NCBI GenBank assembly: GCA_963714145.1
Contig: OY970235.1
Location: forward strand, 10,012,358-10,076,357
DNA from: JBBWZH01 sp035544115
GTDB lineage: Bacteria > Actinomycetota > Actinomycetes > Mycobacteriales > CADCTP01
Length of the DNA: 64,000 nucleotides
Direction: 5' to 3'
Shown here one piece after another: positions 25,390 through 35,681 of the stretch (position 1 is the first letter of the stretch; each line of letters begins with the position of its first letter). The notes under the pieces are model-generated. The model saw nothing but the letters and a program-made list of their open reading frames with translations. It was not told where the DNA came from and did no database searches. Both the position numbers and the translations under genes were made by a program.

Positions 25390-26474
25390 TTCTTGGCGAC
25401 CTGCACGAGCACGATGATCAGCACGATCGCGATGATCGCGGCCACCGCCGCGGCGGCGATCTTGATCGCGCTGAACGGCCGGTCGCCGATCACTTCACCG
25501 GTGCTCGCGTTGACCTGCACCTGCCAGCTCTTGCCGGCGTGCAGGTACGCGGCGATCCACACCGGCAGCAGGATCAGCTTGAACATCAGCGCCGCGTAGT
25601 GCGTGTTCATCGAGCTGACCCGCTGCTCGTCGCCGCCGATGTCGCGCTCGCAGTCCTCGTGGATCACCTTCTGCATCTGCTGCTTGGCCGACTCCAGGCC
25701 GCTGTCCGCCTCCACGTCGTAGCGCAGGGTGCGGTAGCCGGACAGGTAGTCGCGCTGGAACGGGACGGCCCGGCTGAGCACCCACGGGCCCAACTTGGCC
25801 AGCCGGTTCGCCGGCACCGTGGTGGTCGCCGGCACCAGCACGTCGTCGAAGTCGCGGGCGACCGTGCCAGCGGCCGGGTACCAGGCGGTCTTCTGCACCT
25901 GCCGGCTCTTCTGCTGGCCGTCCTCCACGTACGTCTCGGTGACGTAGTAGTGCTCGCCGCGCTGCCCGGTGTAGCGGGTGGCGGTGGAGCTGTCGTACGT
26001 CCAGTGCGGCAGGTAGGTGCCGGTCAGCTGTTCGGTCGAGGCGACCTTCTTCAGGCTGGTCGGGGCGAACCAGCGCGATGTGACCCACTTCTTGAACACC
26101 TCGCGGACCCGCTCGCGGGGCACCTGGAACGGCAGCACCGCCTCCGGCGCGATCAGCTGCAGCGCGCCCGGGTCGGCGATCAGCGGCGCCCCGCAGAACT
26201 GGCAGCGGCTGGACAGGTCGCTCGTCTCGGTCTGCGCGCCACAGCCCTGGCACTTGTAGACGTACTGGCCCAGCTGCGCGACGGGCTTGCGCGGCACCGC
26301 CGCCCACGCCTCGTAGGAGTGCTCCTCGATCGCGGTGGCCGCGGCGGCCACCGCCTGCTCGAACCCGCAGTACGGGCAGCGCAGCACGGTGGTGCCCGGG
26401 GCGAACTCCACCCGCGACCCGCAGGACGGGCAGGGGAAGTGCCCGGTCGTCGCGGCGGCCTGTTGCTCGGTCAT
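25386..26474 (-). CDS. Zinc-ribbon membrane protein paired with SPFH protein (YdjG-like)
   Basis: A 362-residue protein with two N-terminal zinc ribbons (CPSCG...CPYCG at 14-36 and CQGCG...CQFCG at about 70-95), like the TFIIB-type ribbon protein that accompanies SPFH proteins. A central soluble domain contains HWTYDSSTATRYTGQRGEHYY. Two hydrophobic helices lie near the C-terminus (LMFKLILLPVWIAAYLHA and IAAAAVAAIIAIVLIIVLVQV). It starts 5 nt after the SPFH gene, so translation is coupled. The pair likely forms a membrane-associated scaffold, as in the Bacillus YdjGHI system; no PspA homologue is adjacent. Confidence 0.75.
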   Translation of the reverse strand: MTEQQAAATTGHFPCPSCGSRVEFAPGTTVLRCPYCGFEQAVAAAATAIEEHSYEAWAAVPRKPVAQLGQYVYKCQGCGAQTETSDLSSRCQFCGAPLIADPGALQLIAPEAVLPFQVPRERVREVFKKWVTSRWFAPTSLKKVASTEQLTGTYLPHWTYDSSTATRYTGQRGEHYYVTETYVEDGQQKSRQVQKTAWYPAAGTVARDFDDVLVPATTTVPANRLAKLGPWVLSRAVPFQRDYLSGYRTLRYDVEADSGLESAKQQMQKVIHEDCERDIGGDEQRVSSMNTHYAALMFKLILLPVWIAAYLHAGKSWQVQVNASTGEVIGDRPFSAIKIAAAAVAAIIAIVLIIVLVQVAKN

Positions 26475-26479
26475 TGCGG

Positions 26480-27619
26480 TCAGCCCTGCGGGGGGAGCGG
26501 CGGAGGCAGCTGCGGCAGCACCCCGGCCAGCTCGCCGACCTGGCCGGCCGCGGTCCACTGCGGCAGCCCGGCGCGCCAGACCAGGGTGGACGCGGTCAGC
26601 CGGCCGGCGGCCGCCTCGCCCTGCAGCCCGGCCACGTCGAACGGGCCGACCTGCTGGCCGCCGACGCCCAGGTACCACTGCGGCGCGGTCGGCAGCGGAG
26701 GTGGCGCCATCCCCGGCGGGCCCTGCGGCTGCTGTTGCGGCGGCTGCTGTTGCGCTGCCGCGTTGGCCTGGCCCAGCGACTGCGCCATCTGCTGGCCGAG
26801 CGCCATGCCCATGCCCAGCCCGACCCCCTCGCCGGCGCCGCCCGGGTTGTTCGCCGCGGCCTCGATCGCGTTCGCCGCCTGGAACTGGGTGTACTGGTTC
26901 AGGTTGCCCAGCACGCCCATCTGGGTGCGCTTGTCCATCGCCTGCTCGACCTCGGGCGGCAGCGACAGGTTCTCGATGACGAACTGCGGGAACTCCAGCC
27001 CCATCGGGCGGAACTCCACGCTCATGATCGCGGCCAGCTTGTTACCGATCGCGTCCTGGTTGGAGGCCAGGTCGAGCATCGGGATGTGCGCGGCGGCCAG
27101 CGCGGTGGAGAACCGGCCGACGATCATCTGCCGCAGCGTGTCCGCGACCTCCTCGGTGCGGAACTGCGGGTCGGTGCCGACGATGTCCTTGAGGAACATG
27201 CCGGCGTCCGCGACCCGGACCGAGTACCCGCCGAACGCCCGGATCCGGACCATGCCGAACTCCGCGTCCCGCAGGATGATCGGGTTCTGGGTGCCCCACT
27301 TCAGCCCGGTGAACTGCCGGGTGGTGACGAAGTACACCTCGGCCTTGAACGGGGAGTGGAAGCCGTACTTCCAGCCCTTGAGGGTCGACAGGATCGGCAT
27401 GTTCTGCGTTTCCAGCGTGTACGTGCCAGGCAGGTACACGTCGGCGACCGTGCCCTCGTTGACGAAGACCGCGGTCTGCGACTCCCGGACGACGAGCTTG
27501 GCGCCCATCTTGATCTCGTTCTCATACCGTGGGAAACGCCACACCATCGTGTCCCGGCTGTCGTCCAGCCACTCGATGATGTCGATCAGTTCGCCGCGGA
27601 GCTTGTCGACCAGCCCCAT
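26480..27619 (-). CDS. SPFH-domain protein with C-terminal GYF_2 domain (YdjI-like)
   Basis: A 379-residue protein. Residues about 25-240 form an SPFH/band-7-like domain of the virion-core/YdjI group (MVWRFPRYENEIKMGAKLVVRES, GGYSVRVADAGMFLKDIVG). A Gly-rich helix and a Gln/Pro linker (290-310) follow, then a GYF_2 module (WYLGVGGQQVGPFDVAGLQ) that usually binds proline-rich or membrane partners. GAGGCAAACG precedes the ATG. It heads a two-gene unit with the zinc-ribbon protein. A membrane stress scaffold is likely; the cargo is unknown. Confidence 0.82.
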   Translation of the reverse strand: MGLVDKLRGELIDIIEWLDDSRDTMVWRFPRYENEIKMGAKLVVRESQTAVFVNEGTVADVYLPGTYTLETQNMPILSTLKGWKYGFHSPFKAEVYFVTTRQFTGLKWGTQNPIILRDAEFGMVRIRAFGGYSVRVADAGMFLKDIVGTDPQFRTEEVADTLRQMIVGRFSTALAAAHIPMLDLASNQDAIGNKLAAIMSVEFRPMGLEFPQFVIENLSLPPEVEQAMDKRTQMGVLGNLNQYTQFQAANAIEAAANNPGGAGEGVGLGMGMALGQQMAQSLGQANAAAQQQPPQQQPQGPPGMAPPPLPTAPQWYLGVGGQQVGPFDVAGLQGEAAAGRLTASTLVWRAGLPQWTAAGQVGELAGVLPQLPPPLPPQG

Positions 27620-27691
27620 CGTTTGCCTCCTTGATTCCCCGACCGTCCGGACCGAGCCGGGCGGCGCGATCGTAAACCCGCCGCCGTGGTG

Positions 27692-28579
27692 TCAGCTGAG
27701 TTGTGCCCCTTCGGGCGTTCCGCTTGACCCGACGTGGTCACGCCAGGAGTGCTTCGGCGCGTAGCCGAGCACCTCGCGGGCGCGGTCGATGGCCAGCAGC
27801 GTCTCGGTGCCGGTCAGCTCGCGGGTGACCGGCACGTCCGGGTAGACCTCGGCCAGCAGGTCGGCCGACGGGCGGGTCATCACCGTGTCCGCGGCGGCGA
27901 TGATGAAGTTGTTCGAACCTTCCAGCGGCGCGTCCAGCGCGAGCCGGAACGCGGCCGCGGCGTCGCGCACGTCCACGTACCCCCAGAGGTTCCAGCGGCG
28001 CAGCGTGGCGTCCGCCCAGTAGCCGGGGAACCGGGCGTACTCGTCGGGATTGTGCACATTGGACAGTCGCAGCCCGGCGAACGGGATGCCGGACCAGCCG
28101 CTGATCTGCTCGGCCAGCGTCTCACCGACCACCTTGGACAGTGCGTACGTGCTGGTCGGGTACGGGAAGTGCGCCTCGTCGATCGGCGCGTACCGCGGTG
28201 GCGTGTCGAACGGCAGCCCGATCGTCGTCTCGCTGGACGCCCACACCACCCGGCGCAGCCCGATCTCCTGCGCGGCCAGGAAGACGTTCGAGTTCATCGC
28301 GGTGTTCGCGGTGAACGTGTGCGCCGGGGTGAACAGGTCCGGCGCGGGGATGTTCGCCAGGTGGACCACCGCGTCCGCGCCGCGCAGCGCCTGCACCGTC
28401 TGGCCGTAGTCGGTGAGGTCCGCCCGCAGCAGCGAGGCGCCGATCCCGGCCAGGTCGCCGGCCCCGCCGGGCCGGCCGGCCGAGTCGATCGCGATCACCG
28501 TGTGGTCGTGGGCGAGCAGCTCGACGACCGTTGCCCGGCCGGTCTTCCCGTTCGCGCCGGTCACCGCGATCGCAGCCAT
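27692..28579 (-). CDS. NAD-dependent epimerase/dehydratase (uronate dehydrogenase-like SDR)
   Basis: A 295-residue extended SDR with TGANGKTGRA at 7-16, ADLTDYGQ, VHLANIP, ASSETTIG and the catalytic YALSK. The overall pattern (loss of a long substrate domain, NxHNPDEYARFPGYW) resembles sugar or uronate dehydrogenases of Actinobacteria. The ATG at 28579 follows AAGGGA; a start 18 nt upstream is possible. It is divergent from the SARP-type regulator. The substrate is unknown. Confidence 0.8.
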   Translation of the reverse strand: MAAIAVTGANGKTGRATVVELLAHDHTVIAIDSAGRPGGAGDLAGIGASLLRADLTDYGQTVQALRGADAVVHLANIPAPDLFTPAHTFTANTAMNSNVFLAAQEIGLRRVVWASSETTIGLPFDTPPRYAPIDEAHFPYPTSTYALSKVVGETLAEQISGWSGIPFAGLRLSNVHNPDEYARFPGYWADATLRRWNLWGYVDVRDAAAAFRLALDAPLEGSNNFIIAAADTVMTRPSADLLAEVYPDVPVTRELTGTETLLAIDRAREVLGYAPKHSWRDHVGSSGTPEGAQLS

Positions 28580-28712
28580 CCGCGTCCCTTCGCCCACGCC
28601 CGCCGGGCCGACGTCCGCCCGGACAACCCCGTCACAGTACCGATGTGCCCTACCGACGCCGGCCGCGGCGCCGCGGTTCCGGGCACCGCGCCGGTGCCGG
28701 ATCGGCTCCGGC

Positions 28713-28780
28713 GGTGACGACTTCGGGCCGCGGGTGACGGGCCCGGCGCGTCACCCGCGGCCCGGACGCGTCACCCGCGG
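28713..28780. repeat. Minimal 20-bp iteron element in a divergent promoter
   Basis: One left iteron (GGTGACG-N13), a hairpin core (GGTGACGGGCCCGGCGCGTCACC) and right iterons CGTCACC spaced exactly 20 bp apart. It lies between the SDR and SARP-type genes, 48 bp from the latter's start. It is the smallest member of the family described under 55391-55715. Confidence 0.7.
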
Positions 28781-28827
28781 TGCCAACCCGGCACCGGTGG
28801 CATCGGCGGCCGGGAGAGAATCGCGGC

Positions 28828-31800
28828 GTGCGGTTCGGGGTGCTCGGTCCGGTGGCGGCGTGGGCGGACGACGGCGCCGCCGTCGCCGTCGGCGGCCCCG
28901 GGCCGCGCGCGCTGCTGGCGCTGCTCGCGCTGTCCGCCGGCCAGGTCGTCGGCCCGGACCGGCTGATCGACGGCCTGTACGGCGAGCACCCGCCGGACAA
29001 CGCGGCGAACGCGCTGCAGTCGCAGGTCTCCCGGCTGCGGCGCGGGCTCGGCGACGGGCGGCTGGTCGAGCTGCACCCCGCGGGCTACCGGCTCGCGGTC
29101 GACCCGGACCAGGTGGACGCGCACCGGTTCCAGCGGCTGGCCGGGGCCGGTCAGCAGGCGCTCGCGGTCGGTGACCACACCGGCGCGGCCGGGCTGCTGG
29201 CCGGGGCGCTGGCGCTGTGGCGCGGCCCGGCGCTGGCCGACGTCGCCGACGCCCCGTTCGCGCCCACCGCCGCGACCCGGCTCGCCGAGCTGCGGGCGGC
29301 CGCGATCGAGGACCGGGCCGAGGCGGAGGTGGCCGGCGGCGGCTGCCGCGCGGCCGTACCCGCGCTGCAGGAGCTCACCGCCGAGCAGCCGCTGCGCGAG
29401 CGGGCCCGGGCGCTGCTGATGCGGGCCCTGCACGGCAGCGGGCGTACCGCCGAGGCGTTGCTGGTCTTCTCCGACGCCCGCCGGGTGCTGGCCGACGAGC
29501 TCGGCGCCGACCCGTCCGCCGAGCTGGCCGCCGTACACCTGGAGCTGCTGCGCGGCTCGGCGGCCGAGCCGGCTGCCGCCCCACCGGCCGGGATCCTGCC
29601 GCCGCTGCCGGCGCAGCTGACCAGCTTCGTCGGGCGGTCGGCCGAGCTGGCCCGGATCGGCGCGCTGCTGTCGGCCGGCCGGCTGGTCACGCTGACCGGC
29701 CCCGGCGGCGCCGGCAAGACCCGGCTGGCGATCGAGGCGGGCGGCCGGCAGCCCGGCGAGGTCTGTTTCGTCGACCTCGCCCCGGTCGGCGCCGGCGCGG
29801 AGGTGCCGCTGGCCGTGCTGACCGCACTCGGCCTGCGCGAAGCGGGGCTGCTCAGCCCGGCCGGTGGGCCCGGGCCGCCGGCGCTGGAGCGGATCACCGC
29901 GGCGCTGGCCGGCCGCCGCCTGCTGCTCATCCTGGACAACTGCGAGCACGTGCTGGACGAGGCGGCCGCCCTGGCGCGCCGGCTGCTCGGCGGCAGCCCG
30001 CGGCTGCGGGTGCTGGCCACCAGCCGCGAGCCGCTCGGCATCACCGGCGAGGCGCTCTGCCCGGTCGCCATGCTCGGCGTGCCCAGCGGCGAGGTCACCG
30101 CCGGGGCCGCCGCCGACTACCCGGCGGTCCGGCTGTTCACCGACCGGGCCGCGGCGGTACGGCCCGACTTCACCGTGCACGCCGGCAACCTGGCCGCGGT
30201 GCTGCGGATCTGCGCCGCGCTGGACGGGCTGCCGCTGGCCATCGAGCTCGCCGCGGCCCGGCTGCGGTCGCTGCCGGTGGCCGAGGTGGCCGGCCGGCTG
30301 GACGACCGGTTCCGGCTGCTGTCCCGCGGCGACCGGACGGCCGCACCCCGGCACCGCACGCTGCGCGCGGTGGTCGGGTGGAGCTGGGAGCTGCTCGCCG
30401 AGGACGAGCGGGCGCTGGCCGCGCGGCTGACCGTGTTCGCCGGCGGCGCCACCGCGGCCGCGGTCGCCCGGGTCTGCGGGCTGGCCGAGGCGGACGCCGT
30501 CGACCTGCTCGCCAGCCTGGTGGACAAGTCGCTGCTGGAGGCGACCGGCGACCGGTACCGGATGCTCGACACGGTCCGCGCGTACGGGGCCGAGCGGCTG
30601 GCCGGGGCCGGCGAGGACGACGCGCTGCGCCGCGCCCACGCCAGCTACTTCCTGGCGCTCGCCCAGCAGGCCGGCCGCTGGCTGCGCCGCCCCGAGCAGC
30701 TGGACTGGCTGGCCCGGCTGGCCGCCGAGCAGGGCAACCTGCACGCCGCGCTGCGCTGGGCGGTCACCGCCGATCCGGCGCTCGCGCTCCGGCTGACCGC
30801 CGCGCAGTGCTGGTTCTGGTACCTGCGCGGGCAGACCAGCGAGGGCGCCCCGCTGGCCCGGGACCTGCTCGCCCGGCTCGGCCCCGAGCCGGCCGCCGGC
30901 CTGCTCGCCGAGCTGTCCGACGAGTACGTGCTGACCGTGCTGGCCGCGACCGGGCTCGGCACCCAGCGGCTGGCGGAGCTGGCCGGGCCGCTGCGCCGGG
31001 CCGCCGAGCTGATGCGGGCGCTGGACCGGCCGGCCCGCGACCCGGCGCTGCACGTGCTGTGGGCGGTGACCGCCGGCCCGCCGCCGCCGGATGTCGATGT
31101 GACCGAAATGCAGGTCGCCCAGCTCGTCGACGACCCGTGGTCGGCCGCGCTGGTGCACGTCAGCGCCGGGTTCCGCCGGCTGTTCGGCGGCGACCTGGCC
31201 GGCGCGCAGCCGCCGTTCGAGGCCGCGCTGGCCGCGTTCCGCGCGGTCGGGGACCGGTGGGGGATGGCGATGGCGGTCGGTCAGCTCGGTCAGCTCGGCT
31301 ACCTGCGGGGCGACCCGGCCACCGCCCGGGCGCTGTGCACGGAGGCGATCGAGCTGGTCAGCCAGCTCGGTGCCGGCGAGGACCTGGCCGACGCGCTCAG
31401 CGGCCGGGCGGACGCCGGCGCGCTGGCCGGCGACCGGCCCGCCGCCCGCGCCGACTACCAAGCTGGCCGCCGAGTGCGCCCGTCGCGCCGGCGCGCCGGC
31501 CACGCTGGCCCGCGCGCTGAGCGGCCTGGGCGACCTGGCCCGCCGGGACGGTGCGCTCGCCGACGGCCGCCGCCTGCAGGAGGCCGCGCTGGCCAGCTGC
31601 CCGCCCGGCTCGTTCGGCGTGAACAGCGTCCGCGCTCAGATCCTGGTCGCCCTGGGCCGTACCGCCGACGCCGAGGGCGCGCCACCGGCCGCCGAGGCCG
31701 CGTACCGGGAGGCGTTGGCGTTCAGCGTCGGCCAGTGGCACCTGCCGATCGCCGCCGGCGCCGCCGCCGGGCTGGCCGGCCTCGCGCTGCGCGCCGGCGA

Positions 31801-32032
31801 GCTGGACCGGGCGGCCGTGCTGCTCGGTGCCGCCGAGATGCTGCGCGGCGCGCCGCTGGCCACCGACCCCGACGCCGGCCCGGTCGTCGCCGCGACCCTT
31901 GCCGCCCTCGGCGGGCCCCGGTACCGGACGGCCGCCGGGCGGGGAACGGCCATGCGCCCGACCGACCTGCTCGACTACCTCGGCCTGCCGGCCCGGGCGG
32001 CCGACGCCTGGACCTCGGTCAGCTGGCCGTAG
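28828..32032 (+). pseudogene. SARP/AfsR-like regulator with NB-ARC ATPase, frameshifted near its end
   Basis: GTG at 28828 after GGGAGAGAA opens a regulator with a winged-helix/BTAD part (about 1-250, RFGVLGPVAAWADD, AHRFQRL), an NTPase (Walker A TGPGGAGKTRL at about 288-298, LLLILDNCEHV) and TPR-type repeats. At 31456-31462 the frame moves +1. Deleting one A from TACCAAGCTGG restores DYQLAAECARRAG and continuity to the stop at 32032. Without correction the frame runs on to 32043 as Arg-rich nonsense. About 880 residues are intact, so the DNA-binding and ATPase parts could still work. The shift may be a recent mutation or a consensus error. It probably regulates secondary metabolism. Confidence 0.75.
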
Positions 32033-32037
32033 CGGGT

Positions 32038-32076
32038 GTCTGATGGTTCTTGGGCGCCGCCGAAGAGCCGTCAGAC
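32038..32076 (+). terminator. Hairpin after the SARP-type gene
   Basis: A 14-bp stem (GTCTGATGGTTCTT with AAGAGCCGTCAGAC, two G-U pairs) and an 11-nt loop followed by CCCCC, directly after the stop codon. Confidence 0.55.
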
Positions 32077-32134
32077 CCCCCACGGTCAGCGCTTGGTGCG
32101 TGGCCGGTCAGCGGGCCCGCCCAGGCTGCGGGGC

Positions 32135-33830
32135 ATGGACCTCGGAGCCGCCCGCAAGTGGGCCACCCTGACGATCGCCTGCCTGGCCGCGCTGCTGCTG
32201 GCGATCGACCTCACCGTGCTGCACCTGGCCATCCCGGGGCTGATCCGGGACCTGGACCCGTCCGCCAGCCAGGTGCTCTGGATCGCCGACGTGTACGGCC
32301 TGGCGCTGGCCGGGCTGCTGGTCACGATGGGCAACGTCGGTGACCGGATCGGCCGGAAGCGGCTGCTGCTGATCGGTACCGGCGCGTTCGGTGTCGCGTC
32401 CGCGCTGACCGCGTACGCCAGCAGCGCCGAGATGCTGATCGTCAGCCGTGGCCTGCTCGGCATCGCCGGCGCCACGATCATGCCGTCCACCCTGTCGATC
32501 ATCCGGAACGTGTTCACCGACCCCAGGGAGCGGACCACCGCGATCGGCATCTGGACCGGGATGAGCGCCGGCGGGATCGCGCTCGGCCCGATCGTCGGCG
32601 GCGCGCTGCTGAACAACTTCTGGTGGGGTTCGGTGTTCCTGATCAACCTGCCGGTGCTGGCGGTGGTGCTGGTCGCCGGCATCCTGGTGCTGCCCGAGTC
32701 CCGCAACCCGGACCCGCGCCCGCTGGACGCGGCGTCCGCGCTGCTCTCGATCGCCGGCATCCTCGGCGTGGTGTACGCGATCCAGGAGTCGGTCCGGGAC
32801 GGGCTGACCGACCCGCGGGTGCTGGCCGCGGCCGGGGTCGGCGTGCTCGGGCTGGCCGCGTTCGGCTGGCGGCAGACCCGGGTGGCGCAGCCGCTGATCG
32901 ACGTCCGGCTGTTCCGCCGGCGCGCGTTCTCCGGCTCGATCGGCGCCAACATGGCCGCGATGTTCGCGCTGATCGGGATGTCGCTGCTGTTCGCGCAGTA
33001 CTTCCAGACTGGTGCGGCACTGGTCGCCGATGCGGTCCGGGCTGGCCGCGCTGCCCGGGGCGGGCGCCGCGATGGTCGGTGCGGCCCTGGCCACCCCGCT
33101 GGTGGGCCGGCTCGGCCGCGGCCGGGTGGTCGCGCTCGGGCTGGCCCTGGCCGCCCTGGCCCAGCTGCTCTACCTGCGGATCGGCGTCTCCACCGGGTAC
33201 GCGACGATGCTGGTCGCGATGCTCGTCGGCGGCCTCGGCGCCACGCTCACCTTCGCCGTCACCGGCGACACGGTGCTGGCCACGGTGCCCAAGGAGCGGG
33301 CCGGCGCGGCCGCCGCGATCTCGGAGACCGCGATGGAGCTCGGCGGCGCGCTCGGCATGGCCATCCTCGGCACCGTGCTGAACGGCGCCTACCGGAACAC
33401 CGTGAACGTCCCGGACGGGGTGCCGGCGCCGGCCGCCGGCGGCGTCCGCGACTCGCTCGGCGCCGCCCTGGACAGCGCCGCCACCCTGCCCGCCGGGGTG
33501 GCCCGGGCCGTCGCCGGCGCCGCGAACCAGGCGTTCGTGCACGGGATGCACGTGGTCGAGATGACGAACGCCGGCATCCTCGCCGCGGTCGCGCTGCTCA
33601 CCCTGGCCACCCTGGGCGGCCTGCCGGCCGTCTTCGCCCCGGACGGCAGCGCCCCGGACGGCAGCGCCCCGGACGGCAGCGCCCCGGACGGTGGCGACCC
33701 GGACGGCAGCGCCCCGGACGGCAGCGACCCGGACGGCAGTGAACCGGACGGCGGCGAACCGGCCGAGGGCGACCCGGCCGGCGCTCAGTCGACGCCGAAC
33801 AGCGTCTTGAGCGGCTCGATCGCGAAGTAG
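32135..33830 (+). pseudogene. DHA2-type MFS drug transporter, frameshifted in the middle
   Basis: A 14-helix major facilitator begins at ATG 32135 (LTIACLAALLLAIDLTVLHLA, motif A GNVGDRIGRKRLLLIG, motif C-like GIALGPIVGG). After LLFAQYFQ near 33009 the frame shifts +1. Removing one A from TTCCAGACTGG gives YFQLVRHWSPMRSGLAALPGAGAA and continues to 33830. Uncorrected, the product would lose the last half. The C-terminus is extended by APDGS repeats and overlaps the convergent permease by 46 nt. It may export a metabolite controlled by the preceding SARP-type regulator. Confidence 0.75.
33637..33765 (+). repeat. 15-bp coding minisatellite at the transporter C-terminus
   Basis: About eight copies of CCCCGGACGGCAGCG encode APDGS/DPDGS/EPDGG pentapeptides. 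They are absent from ordinary DHA2 transporters and suggest recent slippage growth. Confidence 0.75.
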
Positions 33831-35221
33831 ATGACGAACAGCACCGACACCAGCCAGAGCAGCGGGTGCACCGCCCGGGCCCGGCCGCGGACCGCCTGCA
33901 GCACCACGTAGCTGATGAACCCGGCGCCGATGCCGTTGGCGATGCTGAACGTGAACGGCATCACCGCGATGGTGAGGAAGGCCGGCAGCGCGATGCTGAA
34001 GTCGTCCAGGTCGATATGCCGCAGCTGGGCCATCAGCAGGCAGCCGACGATGACCAGCGCCGGGGTGGCGGCCTCGGCCGGCACCAGCGAGACCAGCGGG
34101 GTGAAGAACAGCGCCGCCACGAACAGCAGCCCGGTGGTGACGCTGGCCAGCCCGGTCCGGGCGCCGTCGCCGACCCCGGCCGCGCTCTCGATGTAGCTGG
34201 TCGCGGACGACGCGCTGGCCGCGCCGCCGCCGGCCGCGGCCAGCGAGTCGACCAGCAGGATCCGCTCCAGGTCGGGCACGCGGCCGGTCTCGTCCAGCAG
34301 GTCGGCCTCGGCGGCGACGCCGACGACCGTGCCCATCGTGTCGAAGAAGTCGGCCAGCAGCAGCGAGAAGACGATCAGCGCGGCGGCCAGCACGCCGATC
34401 CGGCTGAACCCGCCGAACAGCGAGAAGTTGCCGACCAGGGAGAGGTCGGGCAACCCGGCGACCTGGTCCGGCAGCTTCGGCACGCTCAGCTGCCAGCCGG
34501 TCGGGTTCTGCGGGCCGGCCGGGCCGATGTCGCCGATCGCCTCCACGATCACCGCGAGCACGGTGGCGACCGCGATGCCGATCAGGATCGCGCCGCGGAC
34601 CCGGCGGGCCACCAGCACCGCCATCACCAGCAGGCCGACCGCGAACACCAGAATCGGCCAGCCGCGCAGCGAGCCGCCGACGCCGAACTGCACCGGCACC
34701 GTCCCGCTGGCCGGGCGGCGCACCACGCCGGCGTCGACCAGCCCGACGAACGCCAGGAACAGCCCGATCCCGGCGGCGATGGCCAGCTTCAGCTGGCCCG
34801 GGACCGCGTTGAACACGACCGTCCGGAACCTGGTGAGCACCAGCACGGTGATCACCAGGCCCTCCAGCACGACCAGGCCCATCGCGTCCGGCCAGGACAT
34901 CTGGGTGGCCACGCTGAACGCCAGGAACGCGTTCAGCCCGAGCCCGGTGGCCAGCGCCAGCGGGAACCGGCCGACCACCCCCATCAGGATCGTCAGCACC
35001 GCCGCGACCAGCGCGGTCACCCCGGCCACCGGCCCGATGCCGAGCAGCCGGCCGTCCGCGTCCGGCGCGGTGCCGATGATCAGCGGGTTCAGCACGACGA
35101 TGTACGCCATCGTCACGAACGTCACGAGCCCGCCGCGCAGTTCGCGCTGCACGGTGGACCCGCGGGCGCTGATCTGGAAGTACCGGTCGAGCGCCGCGGA
35201 CGGCGCCTGCGTCGTCGTCAC
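33785..35221 (-). CDS. NCS2 purine permease, AzgA family
   Basis: A 478-residue membrane transporter importing guanine, hypoxanthine or adenine with protons. Family marks are RELRGGLVTFVTMAYIVVLNPLI at the start, ATGLGLNAFLAF, FFDTMGTVVGVAAEADLLDETG and the substrate-site region SATSYIESAAGVGDGARTGLASV. About 12-14 helices are visible. The GTG at 35221 gives the usual N-terminus; an ATG at 35284 is an alternative, since neither has a strong ribosome site. Its end overlaps the convergent MFS gene. Confidence 0.9.
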   Translation of the reverse strand: MTTTQAPSAALDRYFQISARGSTVQRELRGGLVTFVTMAYIVVLNPLIIGTAPDADGRLLGIGPVAGVTALVAAVLTILMGVVGRFPLALATGLGLNAFLAFSVATQMSWPDAMGLVVLEGLVITVLVLTRFRTVVFNAVPGQLKLAIAAGIGLFLAFVGLVDAGVVRRPASGTVPVQFGVGGSLRGWPILVFAVGLLVMAVLVARRVRGAILIGIAVATVLAVIVEAIGDIGPAGPQNPTGWQLSVPKLPDQVAGLPDLSLVGNFSLFGGFSRIGVLAAALIVFSLLLADFFDTMGTVVGVAAEADLLDETGRVPDLERILLVDSLAAAGGGAASASSATSYIESAAGVGDGARTGLASVTTGLLFVAALFFTPLVSLVPAEAATPALVIVGCLLMAQLRHIDLDDFSIALPAFLTIAVMPFTFSIANGIGAGFISYVVLQAVRGRARAVHPLLWLVSVLFVIYFAIEPLKTLFGVD

Positions 35222-35681
35222 GGCCGACAGCGTAGGGCGCCTTCTGGGTACCGGTGTACTGATCCGTACGGCGGAAATCGGCACCCGGCCGGATCAGCCG
35301 CCGACAGCCTCCCCGCCGCGCTTCAGGGTCATTCGCCGTACTTCAGGGTCGTCTGGCCGGCGGCGTCCGGGGTCCTTGTGCTGGGCCTCGGTGGACAGCG
35401 GGCCGGCGTCCCGGATCTGGCCGTCCCTGGGCCCGGTGGGGCCGTGGGCGGCGTGGTCGTGGCGGCGTGGCCGCGGTCGTGCCGGCGGCCCGACGGGCTT
35501 CAGGGACGGCCGTCGGCTGCGTGGTCCCGGGCAGCGTGCCGGCGGTCGGGCCGATCGGGCGCCGTCGACGGACGGATCGGGTCCTGTCGGCTGCCCCGGG
35601 CGTCTCGGCGGCCGCACCGGCGCGCGCCGTTCGGCCCCGGGCCAGAATGAGGTCGGTAGCCCTGCTTGGACGGAGGTCCGC
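35222..35681. other. Divergent intergenic region with a 20-bp direct repeat
   Basis: No gene is seen. Two tandem 20-mers (35314-35333 and 35334-35353, CGCCGCGCTTCAGGGTCATT-like) lie between the purine permease and kinase promoters, and a partial third CTTCAGGGA sits near 35499. They could be regulator sites. The remainder is ordinary GC-rich spacer. Confidence 0.5.
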
